Notes under the pieces: generated by a model
The model's input: only the letters and a program-made list of their open reading frames with translations
Databases searched by the model: none
What the model was told of the DNA's origin: nothing
Source: Thuidium tamariscinum
Lineage: Eukaryota; Streptophyta; Bryopsida; Hypnales; Thuidiaceae
Length of the DNA stretch: 64,000 nt
Assembly (NCBI GenBank): GCA_947034885.2
Contig: OX344753.2
Coordinates: 12,462,001-12,526,000 of the forward strand
Direction of reading: 5' to 3'
Program-made: the position numbers and the translations under genes
Shown here: positions 25,605 to 37,204 of the stretch, in pieces
Position numbering within the stretch: the stretch's first letter is position 1
How the letters are laid out: each line of letters starts with the position of its first letter

Positions 25605-28144
25605 TCAGGCATACCTTTGGGGCGCTTGAGCCAACAAAGATGCCAGTCCCTGTTTCTCCTTCAATTCCAAGCCCGCACTGTCAGCAATGTGAGACGGAGG
25701 CAAACGTGAGCTAAGGACCCGAAGCTCCTTGTCTCCACGAATCTCAAGCACTTGGGGCATCCCGTCTCCACAACCTTTGGACAAACCCACGTCCACACGG
25801 ATCACCTTATTGTCACAGGCGCCATTCAGACCCACTGGTTGTTGAATCGTGTGCCCGACGACCATCCTCTCGGCACCACTAATGGACTGCAGGCATCGCG
25901 TTAGAAGCTCGCAATCACATCGACTTTCCTTTACGTCTGAGTACTTGCGTAGCCACACCAATGCATTGGGACCGTGCAAATAGCGAGGACCCCTCCAACC
26001 CTTGCTCCCCATCATCCAATCGCTCACCTGCAATACCAAATCGTCGGCTCATGCCTTAAACGATGATAATCAACGAATGCCATGAAAAAGTCATAATGTC
26101 TGCAGGATTTTGAAGCTCAAGTGGTGAGTCTCAAGGGTCGAGCGGGGAAAATCAGAACACATATCGTTAGCCCTCTTTAAATGTACTTGGAACGCACAAA
26201 AGAACATGATTTAGGAGATATACAACTAATAAGATTCAATTGCACAAACTTAACTTCACAGTCAAAGTGAAGTGTTGGAAATTGATGTCAAAAACATTGA
26301 CTACGATGATCTTTTAGCACACTAAGTATCAACTGCTGCAACTTTGGAGGTAGGACATCCATAACATGATCTTCAAGATCCTACACTTGAAATGTGCACA
26401 TTAGGTGCGAAAAATGAATTTAAGAAAGATCAGAATATGGTTGTCAGCTACAATGTCTCTTGCATTGGCATCATGTTGGGTGGTGGCAATCAAGGCCAGG
26501 ATTATAAAAAGAATTGCAAGTTCGTAACTAACTTGCTGCTGTGGATACTAACTTGCTAAGTGTTTTTATAACCATATCCTGGTTTGCCATTACGTAGACC
26601 ATAAAACCCATTCATAAATCTCACCTCTTCGTTGATGCGATTGAGACCATACTCCACATGAGCAGGCAAGAGTCCACCATGAACGAAGACGGAGCTCCCA
26701 ACAACCAACACGACCGGATGCTGCGACAAAAACCGTGAAGAAATGGGCCCGCCAGGTCTCAAAGCCGCCATCCGAGCTCGCAATCCATCAGGGTAGGAGT
26801 CCGCAATGCCACGAAATATGTCTTCTTGCTTCCCGGTGCCTGCGCATTTCTCCTTGAGAACATTGCCTATATTGAACCAATGCGCCCAGCTCCGAAACTC
26901 CTCCAACCCGGCAGTAGTGACGTAGCGAAAGTCACCCTCGATGTTCATGATCTCATGGTTCCCAGTCATGATGTGCACATCGCCTCCAGCCTTCTGAGCC
27001 TCCCCTCGCAGCTTCTCCAGCAGATACAGCACTTTGATCTCCTCACCACCTCGGTCGAACAAGTCCCCCACCTACAGATGAACGCACATTGCACGAAATG
27101 ACACAACCACAACAGCCATGAGCCATGAGCAACAACCCTAAAACGAGTTGAAAGGTGATCACTATGCTCCCTTCATTAGAGTGTTGTTTTCAGAATATAG
27201 CAACCAATATAAGGTTTGTATGTACTGAATGATTTTCACATTGAATAGCTTCTAGACATGTTTTCCAAATGAGCAATTGGAAAGGATTCAAGGTTGAATC
27301 ACAATGATAGTGCGACACTTGGAATTCTTCTGCTTTCTGTATGATGTACCAATTCTATCACGGAAAGTGTACAGGCAATTCTATGGAAAGATGACCTAGA
27401 AACAGTATTAAAAAATGCTTTTCGGTGTCTGCACACGGTAAGCGAACCCCCAAAAGACAGCATCCAAAATGCTGCAGCTAAAATTAGAGTTTACACAAAA
27501 AGGGAACCACAACGTCACTGAAACCGTCACAAGCTTTCAAAAATAGTTCAAGAGTTCAAGGATATTCAATTAGGGGGGACTGATACTCTAGTATTAACAT
27601 TAGGTTCCACGTAATTATAACATTGAAAATCCATAGAATATTATAACAGAATCCATAAAATACGAAACGATTATCGCAGTGTGATTCTCTGCCATTTGCT
27701 CACATCTTGAAACGAAATTTCAGCCCAATATGAAGAAAACAGCATAAGAGACGCATCCAGGGGAGGTTGCGATACCTGGACAACCACCGTCTCGCCGCCG
27801 ACCCAGTGGTCACTCTCGTCGATAACTTCGGCAACTTGCAGAGCTGCTCGCGCCTTCGCCAAGTCCCCATGAAGGTCTCCGATAGCAATCAAGCGCTGCG
27901 CGGGCGGCAGCCATGTCCGGAGCCCTGCTTCTTCTTTAACGGGCGCTCCTTCATCCAGCTTGGAAACAGCTAATGGTTTAGGATCTACAACCGGAGGTGG
28001 CGCTGCTTTTGTGAGGACTTGGCCTCCAACCGCAAAGTCCACAAACGCATCTACGAATGAGGAAAACAGAGACGGAACTTGCTTGCACAAGCCCGGTTCC
28101 GGTTCCTGGTCCACATGCTGCAGGGCTTCCGCCACTGCAGGCAT
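25605..28144 (-). CDS. SLP2: Shewanella-like protein phosphatase, SLP2 type
   Basis: Three exons on the minus strand: 28144-27776, 27071-26625 and 26027-25605, all phase 0, 412 residues. The frame shows the full PPP-family metal and phosphate ligand set: GDLHGD (about residue 90), GDLFDRGGEE (125), GNHEIMN (160), then HGGLLP and GHTIQ in the second half, plus the SLP-specific GDFRYV, RINEEV and VDVGLSKGC. The N-terminus CKQVPSLFSSFVDAFVDFAV matches SLP2 proteins and lacks the chloroplast transit peptide of SLP1. Plant SLP2 is a tyrosine phosphatase reported in the mitochondrial intermembrane space with MIA40; that location is taken from the family. The exon 2 donor was placed at GAG/gtgaga because it restores the conserved INEE-VSDW junction. 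A telo-box lies about 190 bases upstream of the ATG. Confidence 0.94.
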
Positions 28145-28334
28145 AGCTTCCTCTTCGTCGCGCTAAATCCTCCTTACCATGACCTAATTGTGGAATTCCT
28201 GAGTTCAGCAAAATGCACTTCAACTGAAAATCTTAAGAGCATGTGCAATTGGAAACCCAATTGTAAACGAAATGTAGTAAATTGTCTGCCTGCCTCGGAA
28301 ATTAAAGTTTCGAAAAACGAGGGGCACTAAATGG

Positions 28335-28343
28335 AAACCCTAA
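28335..28343 (+). promoter_or_regulatory. Telo-box upstream of SLP2
   Basis: AAACCCTAA, about 190 bases upstream of the SLP2 start codon (the gene is on the minus strand). A single exact match; 9-mers of this kind are expected by chance now and then, so weight comes from similar motifs at RH17 and RPL28. Confidence 0.4.
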
Positions 28344-28639
28344 CTGCAAATTCGCGAACAGAGTGTCACTGGATCCTATTTGAGATGTGCCCAAAACAGC
28401 ACCAATTTCTGCGTCGACAGTCTCAACAAAGACAACCAACTGATCGATGCAACCTGCAACAAACGATTGCGTAGAACAATGCAACGTCAATCCGAGGAAG
28501 GAAATAGCAAAGCAAAATGTCTCCTGGAAAATTGAAGCCTCGATACCGACAGGCTTTGAGAAAGTACCATTAATTTATTGGTTTCACTTTGAAGTTTTGG
28601 TCCGCCATTCGTTACGTCAAAATGCCGGGAATTGTTTTT

Positions 28640-30030
28640 GAAAATAGAATTTTGAAAATGTCAAAGGATTGTAGTAACCAGGGCCTTTTTTTTGGGCTTT
28701 TTGGTGCCAGTTTGCACCAGAAAAAATAATCTGGGTAAAAAACACCCCAAAGAATTCTGAAAAACTTGGATTAAATCGCTAGACAACTTTGAAATAAAGA
28801 AAAATATTAGATGAATTCGCCTAATTTTGGATGAAAATCACACTACACATCCAAGAAATGGATGAATGTTGCAATTTGGAGCATTTGTATAACATTTTAT
28901 GTCGCCATTGTGGCTATTCTCCAAAAATGAAAAAGAACACCCTGGTAGTAACTATTTTGAAATGCAAAAAGTTAAAGTGGTCATTCAAAGTCTAGTGTCT
29001 TCCCGTAGCCATGAAAAAATTATCTCTATTTTGTTGTTGTTTGGTGTGTTGTGTTTTTCAACCATCCCCACTAATTTGGGGCCTCTAAATTCAAATTGGA
29101 ATTCTAAATTTTCAAAATTTTGTCACAGGGGCAAACAAAAAATTCCAATATATTTTCCAAGGGTAAAACCACAAACTTCAAATGACCACTTTAACATCTT
29201 GCCTTTAAAACAAATACGAGTCAATGGGATTTGGTGCAAATATGATAAGGCACAATAATTCAAAAGATGGTGGGTCATGTGAATTTACAATTCTCTATAA
29301 CATTATCAACTCCTAAAGTTCTTTCTTGTTTAGAAGCCTTAACTACTTCAAAATACTTGTCTCCAAAGTAGGGCTAAAATCTTTAATTATATTTATTTTT
29401 TAATAAATCAAACTTAGGATCCTTTAGCTAACTTAGTAGAGTATACTTTAAAACTTTAGAATAAGAAACCTTATCAATTGCAAGATTACGAAGTTTGGAT
29501 TTCCAAATTAAAAGATGTATTTTCAATTCTTTCCAAATGGTTAAATTTCATCTTTCAAATTCTTGAATCCAAAAATTTGTAGATCCTAAAACTTGACTAT
29601 ATGACAAAGAAATCACTTGGTTAAACATATAAAAATATTTCAACTAAAATTATTTCATATTCATGCTTGGAAAAAATAGTAAGTGGCATAAGAGGATTTC
29701 TAACTGTTTTAGAAGATTGCAAGTTTCCAAATGTTAGGGACACTGCCACATTAGTACACTGACGTGGTTGGGCAACTACCACATCAAATAATATTAATTA
29801 ATTAATTAAATTAATTATTAAATATTTCTTTAAAATAGTTTTTAAAATCATTTTTTTCTTTTAAATACATTCTGAATTTTTGGAGAAAAAAATTCAATTT
29901 TTTTTTGGAAATTTGAAAATTCAGACCAGCAAGGATTGATCTATAGTAATAGGAATAGTTTCAAGGAATGGCCCTAAAATAGTCTTTTGGAGGCCCAAAG
30001 CTCCTCTTATGAAAGAAGTAAAGAATAGTT
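28640..30030. other. AT-rich intergenic DNA, no gene seen
   Basis: Composition drops back to AT-rich after the SLP2 promoter. The 119-codon frame at 28899-29258 is low-complexity and matches no family I know. Toward 30 kb the sequence becomes part of a family A element. Confidence 0.4.
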
Positions 30031-30245
30031 GAAATGCTATCTTGTTTCAAAATTTAGTTAAGTGAAATTGAAAAATGCCAATTCCAATGGTTGTAATTTT
30101 TTCTAATAAACAATCCACATTCTATGAATTTTTTTTCAAAAATATTGAAAATTGAGTTAAATAATAGACTTCAAAGTTTATTCTAGAAAGTTGGTTTCTT
30201 ATAGTCAATATACCATTGTGATGTAGTTGTACATCACTAAAGACA

Positions 30246-30880
30246 AATGGCAAACCCAAACATCTCTACCATCTGTCTTAGTTGTCAAGATGGCCTCAAG
30301 GAGACCATTCTACACCATTTCCACCATCATATGAAGATGTGACATGCTTGGCACTTTGCTCTTTTGGTACTCGATCTACATAGCCTTAAAGATTCTACCT
30401 ACTAATAATCAATGGCCAAATCTCATATGGTAGCAATGCATAATGGGTTCAAAGCTTCTGCGGAGACTCAAGAGAGGCTCCTCCATGTGGTCATTCTTCT
30501 AAGGTTCAATTATTTGGATTTCTTGGCTTGACAGGAACACTATATGCTTTAATGCCTTCGATTGGCCGCCTTACAAGATTGAGAAACTACTTTAGGAAGT
30601 CTTCATAGATATGCTCGCACTACCTAGTTGAAAACCAACAAGCTGTGCAAGCTCTACCCCGACAAAGTTGCCACATTTCTCAGGCGATTTGATAACACAT
30701 GCTTACAATCATGATTATTTGGCAAAAGGCATCACCTTTCAATCTCATGGAAGCTTGTCCAACCCAAGTTGGGTAGTTTTGACAGAGTGGCCTCTAATTT
30801 TTGGTCTTCTCATAGATTGCTAGATTTGCAATTATACTAGTTGTAAAACTAAATTAAAAACCAACCAAAAAAACTTTAAA
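30246..30880 (+). mobile_element. LINE (non-LTR retrotransposon) 3' end relic
   Basis: On the plus strand, fragments in more than one frame resemble the C-terminal tail of plant LINE reverse transcriptases: a C-x2-C...H zinc-ribbon-like start (SCQDGLKETILHHF) and then a WPPYKIEKLL segment, as in tails of the form WPP..E.LLW. The frames are interrupted by several stops, so the copy is dead. The enclosing 14-base target duplication (30174-30187 and 31952-31965) fits insertion by a LINE, and the 3' part TTGGTTCAATATATT looks like a LINE 3' region. It is 5'-truncated. Confidence 0.5.
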
Positions 30881-30942
30881 AAAATACTCTGTTCGAGGCC
30901 TAGAGCCTTGTGCCCTTGGTTCAATATATTGGTTCCTATATC

Positions 30943-31912
30943 GGGGGTGCTATTTTGTGAGCCTGCGAGCGTGAGCCTATGAGCCTTTGAGCCTGTGAGC
31001 CTAAAATTTTTGGTGAAATTTTTAGTGATTTTTAGGGCATGGACCTATTACCGTGCTTTAAGAATTTTGAATTTTTATATCTAGTACCCCCTCATGGGAT
31101 TTGAAATTTGTAACTTTCAAAAAAAATTTTTAAAATTTTTTTTTAAAAAACTTTTTTTTTTAAAAATTTTTAAAAAATTTTTTTTCAATTTTTTTTTCAA
31201 TCTTCTTTTTATTTTTCAAATTTTTTTTGCAACTCCATCACCCTCCAAAATCCCACTTGATATTGAAAGGGGTTTGGAGGTAGAGAGCTTTGGAGCTCTC
31301 AAAACTTTTTTTTTCAATTTTTTCCAACTTTTTTTTCTTTTTTTCTGACTATGTTACTAGTTCATTTTTTTTGCGACTTTTCACCCTTGAAAACCTTCTC
31401 TTGGTACCGAGAGATCATTTTCAGGGTGATAAAGTCGGAAAAAAAAAAAAAAAAAAAAAAAACTTAAAAAAAAAAAAAAAAATTCTTTTTTTTGCACGAC
31501 TCCATCACCCTAGAAAACCTTCTCTCGGTACCAAGAGATCAATTTCAGGGTGATAAAGTCGGAAAAAAAAAAAAAAAAAATCTTTTTTTTGCACGACTCC
31601 ATCACCCTAGAAAACCTTCTCTCGGTACCGAGAGATCAATTTCAGGGTGATAAAGTCGGAAAAAAAAAAAAAAAAAAATCTTTTTTTTGCATGACTCCAT
31701 CACCCTAGAAAACCTTCTCTCGGTACCGAGAGATCAATTTCAGGGTGATAAAGTCGGAAAAAAAAAAAAAAACTTTTTTTTTTTAAATGACTTCACTTTT
31801 TTTTTCTCTTGGCTTAAAAAGTTCATAGTTTTTTTTGGTTGATTCTCTGGGCTCACAAAACCTACGCTCACAGCTCGCAAGCTCATGCTTTTAGGCTCAC
31901 AAACTAGTGTCG
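30943..31912. mobile_element. Unclassified insert with GTGAGCCT end repeats
   Basis: A roughly 970-bp block bounded by the 14-base direct repeat TTGGTTCCTATATC (30929-30942 and 31913-31926). Just inside the left end, TGAGCCT and close variants recur five times (30957-31002). The right end holds inverted counterparts (GGGCTCAC, CGCTCACAGCTCGC, TTAGGCTCAC, 31848-31900). Between them lie long T and A runs and the hairpin array. No open frame. It lies inside the LINE relic, so it came later. I do not recognise the family. Confidence 0.55.
31362..31770. repeat. Tandem array of hairpin units with poly-T/poly-A arms
   Basis: Four units of about 97-121 bases. Each reads T-run, GCACGACTCCATCACCCT, about 10 bases, the 16-base palindrome CTCTCGGTACCGAGAG, about 10 bases, AGGGTGATAAAGTCGG, A-run. 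Stems are complementary in each unit (CATCACCCT with AGGGTGATA; T-run with A-run). Unit starts are near 31373, 31494, 31591 and 31689. A degenerate fifth unit may start near 31231. Units 1 and 2 each have one change on opposite sides of the palindrome. Confidence 0.85.
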
Positions 31913-32790
31913 TTGGTTCCTATATCAATGGAATTTGTCTTTTTTTTTTAAAAGTTTATTCTGGAGTAGAGATTCAATAACTACCTACAAACTAAAATTC
32001 TTCATAACTTGCACCTCATTAATTAAAATGAAATGATTCAAGTCTTTCTACATACACATGAATTTTAAAAACCAATTAAAAGTTTTATTTCTTAAAAAAC
32101 CGATTTTTTCTAAATTGATTGTGTTGCTCATAAGTCATAACAATCTAAAAGAAACTATATATTACACAATAATTTTTTAACCATGTACTAAAAAGTAAGT
32201 TATCAAAATCGTGTACCTTAAAGCTCCTCCTTGACCACTTATTGTGTAAAAATTTTAAAAAATTAAAAAAAAATGTTTGTAAACGGATGACCAAAAATGC
32301 TATGTTGCTAAAAAATGCTACTTGGTCTTTTTAGGGATTAACCAATATTGTGGGGTCCTTTTACTCCCCTAGAAAGCAAGAGCCTATAGCATTTAAACTT
32401 TCCAACTAGCCAATGATTCTTTACAAATAAAAGTAAATTCAATCCTAATATATAGGTACGAACTATCCAATCTCCAAGGTGGAATGGTTAGTAGGTTGGT
32501 TAACAATGTCATATGTTATAGAGTGAAGAAATGTTCAATTTTAGTTTCAAGAGATATTTTATCTTTAGTGTCTTTGAATAGCATTGAAATCATCCTTCAT
32601 AGTAATTGTACAAAAGTGTATAATTTCACTCGGGGACATGATGATTTTAGAAAGGTAGTATGACATGTCAATGGCTAAGAAGAAAATAATAATCCTAAAA
32701 AGCTGGAGGAACATATCATTGTTACACAAAGCCAAGGGGAGGCTCTTTTACATTTGCTAAAATGAGAGGCCCTAGCAAAGTGAAGGTTAA

Positions 32791-33734
32791 CCCCTAAAGG
32801 TTTTTTACTATGTTTTCACCAAAAATGCTCCAAAATTGCCATTTCTAATACAAGTGCAATTTTTTTTTTAAAAACATATTTTTAACTCATAAAACCATAG
32901 GATCTTGTAGTAAGGTGGTTTGTAAACATGTGGAAAAAATTTCAGAAATTTCCATCGTGTAGATTGCAAGATATAAGCATTTGAATTGACAAAAATTGTT
33001 TTTTTAAACATGCAAAAATCCGGGCAGCTGCACTTCATAAGGTCACATTTGTGTGAAAAAAATTCAAAATGGTGGTTATTCTTTGAATTCATACTTCAAT
33101 GCAAGTTGTCTACATTCTCAAAAAATTTCAAACCATTTAAAATTGTACAACATATAGGAAAAAATAAGTAAGTAGAAAGAAGTAAGAAATGAGCCAAAAT
33201 ACTAAATTGTGAACATTTTATTCATGGAATTGAAAATTTTCAATCCCAATGGTTAAAATGTTGTAATAAACAATCTACACCTTCTGTTTTTACTTTTTTC
33301 CAAAAATATGAAAAATTGAATTAAATGAAGAATTTCAAACTTTTTTTGTACTGAGAGATTCTGTAACTAGTCGTAAACTACCCCAAACTCAAAATCTTCA
33401 TAACTTTTGACTCATTGATTGGAATGGATTGATTCAAAGCTTCACATGTCTGTATAAATCTAAAGAACCAATTTGAAATTTCACTTTTAAAAAAAAAGTT
33501 TTTTTGAAGAAGTTTTTTCAGCTGCCCGGGCTGCCCACCGAGTAAAGAAAACAACATATCCTGCCATAACTTTTTAACCGTGAAGTCAAAAGTTATGAAA
33601 ATTGTTGGGCCTTAAAGCTACTCCTTGGGCACACATTGAATCAAAATTTCAAAGAAAAAAAATAAAAACTCCATCCGTAGTGAGCTGCCCAAAAAAAATT
33701 TAATCTCAAAAAGCAATGTTCAGGGCTTTAGGGG
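32791..33734. mobile_element. TTAA-flanked element, family A long subtype, intact ends
   Basis: A 944-bp element with TTAA at 32787-32790 and 33735-33738. Its ends are CCCCTAAAGG and GGGCTTTAGGGG. The interior is AT-rich and non-coding apart from chance frames. Its inside differs from the 655-bp copies, but parts of it recur at 30040-32337, 35874-36240 and 44674-46200, so it represents a second subtype of the same family. Confidence 0.75.
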
Positions 33735-33738
33735 TTAA

Positions 33739-34355
33739 ATACTTAATTCTCAATCCTATTGCATGCCTTGTTACCAACAACAACTATAGTGAATATAGTT
33801 TCAAACTATGCAAAATAAGAATGAAATGCTATCAAGTATTTCAGAATTATAGTGAGGTAAAATTTTTAGGTTTCAATAATGTTGTACATTTTAAATAGAA
33901 ATGATCAAATACAACCATATTAGGGTGTTTATAGAGAGAGCTTTTTAATAAAATTTTAAAAACAACATATGAAGCTTATGGGGGAATGTATATAAAGTTT
34001 TTGGATTTTTTGGCCATGTAAATTTCAAAATTATAGTGTTTAAAGTTTGAAATTCTTTTTACTTGTTGTCCCTATCATATAGCATTAGCAAACTTTGAAT
34101 CCTTTTAGAGTGAATTTTTTGTTCTATATTTATATGGGTTGCATTTTTAAAAATTGCATATATTGTATTATACTAGTTACATATGTGCCGACTATAAAAA
34201 ATAAAAGTGGTATTTAGCATAATTAAACTACAAACTTGCTTGCTAGTCTAGTTGTTCATGTCAAAATTTTGAAAAAAATCATTCAAATTAATTTTGTAGG
34301 AACTTATTCTAATTTCATTTGTCTATTTTATATTGAAGTTATCTATTAGAAACTA
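33739..34355. other. AT-rich intergenic DNA, no gene seen
   Basis: Spacer between two transposons. Nothing recognisable. Confidence 0.4.
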
Positions 34356-35076
34356 GGGTGATTGCAAGAAACACCTGCTGATTTTGTTGCATTTGGCTGA
34401 TTTTTTTGGGAGGACTTCAAAATTAAAAAATCAATTTAAAAAAATTTAAAAAATATGAATAGTGTATATACCTCTAAGATGAAGGTTTTCACCGAAGGAA
34501 ATGGATAGAAAAATTCTCTAAGTAGGAGAACTTGAAAAGTGCCAAACCTCCAGAAAATACATACTTTCATATTTTAATTAGGGAAAAATAGTAAAAATAG
34601 ATATTTAAAAAAAATAAAAAGTGGAAATTTGCAACAACTTTATGGAGATGGTCATTCACCAAGAAACCTACCAGAATAATATTTTGTATGTTTCAAAATA
34701 CAAGTAGAAGGGAGCTCACTTTGTAGACCTCCGCACCTCACAAAATCAACTTTTTTAAGAAATCCTTCCCTGGAGAGCTAGAAGTCTACTATAAGACCAT
34801 CTCATCCAAATTTCATGTTAAAATCATTAAAAAAAGGTATAGCCTAGTACTAAAAAACCCTAAACTATTAAGTGTGACATCCAATCGAGGTCTATTTTTG
34901 GATAGTAAAATATTTTTGAAAATTATGAAAAAATTATGTGAGGCTTATGATAGTTATGAGTACTTTTCCTACAAATCTTGAGTCAATCGGAGCTAAAACA
35001 CAAAAGTTATGGCCAAAAAACAAATCAGAATGCAACGAGTGATACAAAATAGGACAAGTGTTTCTTGCAATCATCC
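34356..35076. mobile_element. Family C terminal-inverted-repeat element, copy 1
   Basis: A 721-bp non-coding element. Left end GGGTGATTGCAAGAAACACC; right end GTGTTTCTTGCAATCATCC, an inverted repeat of about 20 bases. ACTA flanks both sides (34352-34355 and 35077-35080), a likely 4-base target duplication. The same element recurs at 45171-45913 and, reversed and partial, from 47153. It does not resemble family A. No transposase. Confidence 0.7.
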
Positions 35077-35873
35077 ACTAATCCTGTAAGGATGCAAAGA
35101 ACAAAAATTGTTATGTTCTCTCCTATGTCATTAAATGACATAACCATTGTTTCATGGGAGTTAAAATTGATGGAAGTTAAGTGTTGGGAATAATGGAAGA
35201 ATAGAAACTCCCTGACTAGAGTTCTAAGCTTTCATTGCAAGTGCATGGCATGTGCAATGTTAGGAGATTGTGACCTTGATGTTACTAGGAACTAATGCTA
35301 TAAAAATAATTTAGGTGAATTTAAGCTAGGTAGTAAGTGTTGCTTAAGAGTATGACATTCTAACTAAACAATAGTTCTTTAATTTATACTCAAAGATATG
35401 TATTCATATTGTCTATCCACATGGAAAGAGCCTATACTAAGAGAATGCCAAAAATTAGAAAGGTTTGGTGTTCCATGAAAATATACATGTATTAAAGAAA
35501 TTGAAGCATGTTGATTTCATCCTTCTAAAGATTGAGCTTATTAAGTCTTTAATAGAATTATAACACATGACTTCAAAAATAGTTGCATTCTAAAATGTCT
35601 CTAAAACTCCTTAATTAAGAGAAGAATTTTTTCATTTCGGCTCACAATAATGACGGGAACTCAAAACTATAACATCTTCAAATCAAGGCCATAAAAATTA
35701 ACTTTTCCAATTCAAAAAATTGCTCGTCAAAAAATGACTAGAGTAAATATAGAAATAAAAAAGTCTTAGAAAATATTTATATTTAGAATTCAAAAATTTT
35801 AATATGAAGAACAAAAACTCTTGTGTTGTTTAAAACTATTCAATCTCTATTTAATTTTAGAAAGATATTTTAA

Positions 35874-36240
35874 CCCCTAAAGGACTGAGCCTTGTTTTCT
35901 GCCAAAAAGCATTGAAAACTATCATTTTCATAGCAAAGAGTAAAAAAACATTTAAATTGTCTTTTTTTCACATCTAACCATAGGATCTTACACCTTACTA
36001 GTATAAAAAAGTGTGGAAATTTAAAAAAAAATTTGACCCCTCAGATTGCAAGATATTTGTGTTTAAAGTGGAAAAAACAAGTTTTTCACCACATTGTGGG
36101 ACTGAATTTTTTGACTTTGAACAATTTTGACTTAAAAAATTTTGCACTATAGAGTTTTGAGCTTTAAATCTTTATAGTGCAGAATTGATTTGAGAATCTA
36201 AACAGAAAAAAGAATTTCAAAATATTTAATTTTCATACTT
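35874..36240. mobile_element. Family A long subtype, left-end fragment
   Basis: TTAA (35870-35873) then CCCCTAAAGGACTGAGCC begins a stretch matching the left part of the element at 32791 (shared ACCATAGGATCTT, AGATTGCAAGATAT). I did not find a right end, so the copy is truncated or its end has decayed. Confidence 0.5.
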
Positions 36241-36244
36241 AAAG

Positions 36245-37200
36245 AAATTGTTAAGTAAAAGTAGGTACAAGATAGAAGGAAAATCTAAAACATTAATATC
36301 TTTTAGATGGAATTAAAATGCACTAATTCCAATGGTCAGATTATTCTAGAAATCACCAATAATGCAATAATTATCTTGAAAATGCATTAAATTTTTGAAG
36401 AAGCTAACACATTAAAAAGTATTTATGAGTTTTAAAGGGTAATGGAATTGAAGTTAAGTACATCATTACTTCCTTCAAGCATTGTTTTTCTTATGTTACT
36501 TTCTTTCTACTATGTAAAAATCATTGCAAGTAGAAATCTACATTCCTACTATAAAAAATTAACAATCATCCAACTATCATCATAAAAATGCTTATTTGAC
36601 ATATTGTTAAAGTTTTGACATCACTATGTTGTTGTCATTTAATATAAAATCACTTGCAATCCAAACAAATGTGTTTTATACAACCTTTACAAACTAATGT
36701 TTTGGATTTACAAAGATTGCAATAAAAAAAATTGTTTTGGTTGCTAAATACAAATAATAATGTTTTTGTATTAATTATGTATTATAACAAATATTGTCAA
36801 AACTATTTAAAACACATGCAACAACAACTCAAATTGCAACCTATAGATCTTCTATGATTGTAATGGACATCTTAAGTCTTTGATTCATTAGAAATCTTCA
36901 ATTTCCATTCAAATTCAAATTATCTACATTTTTTGCTATATATATATAATTTTTTTGACTCATATGTATGTCAACTTTTTAAAATACCAATGGAGGTGGG
37001 TCTTAAATGGTGTATTATAACATGCAAAAAAATATTCAAGTCAGCAAGGCTAAAAAAAAAAGCTTATGCAATTTTTGGAGTGAGTTATAAATCCGGCCTC
37101 AAAAAGTGAGTCTATAGGGTGGTTAGCTTTGGAATTCATTTACTTCCAAACCGTAATTTCTTTTTGCTTTGAATTTTTTGTGGATTGTAGTACACAAAGG
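36245..37200. other. AT-rich intergenic DNA, no gene seen
   Basis: No gene-like frame. A segment near 37120-37270 shares loose similarity with 48190-48320 next to a family A right end, so part of it may be transposon-derived. Confidence 0.35.
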
Positions 37201-37204
37201 ATAC

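Larger units (their letters stand above)
30040..32337. mobile_element. Family A TTAA element split by a 1.76-kb insertion
   Basis: The stretches near 30040-30187 and 31952-32337 align with the two halves of the intact element at 32791-33734 (shared AATAAACAATC, AACCATGTA/AACCGTGAA, CTTAAAGCTCCTCCTTG). The right end TTTTTAGGGA is followed by TTAA at 32338-32341. The left tip was not found. The halves are separated by about 1.76 kb flanked by a near-perfect 14-base direct repeat, AAGTTTATTCTRGA, at 30174-30187 and 31952-31965. Confidence 0.6.
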
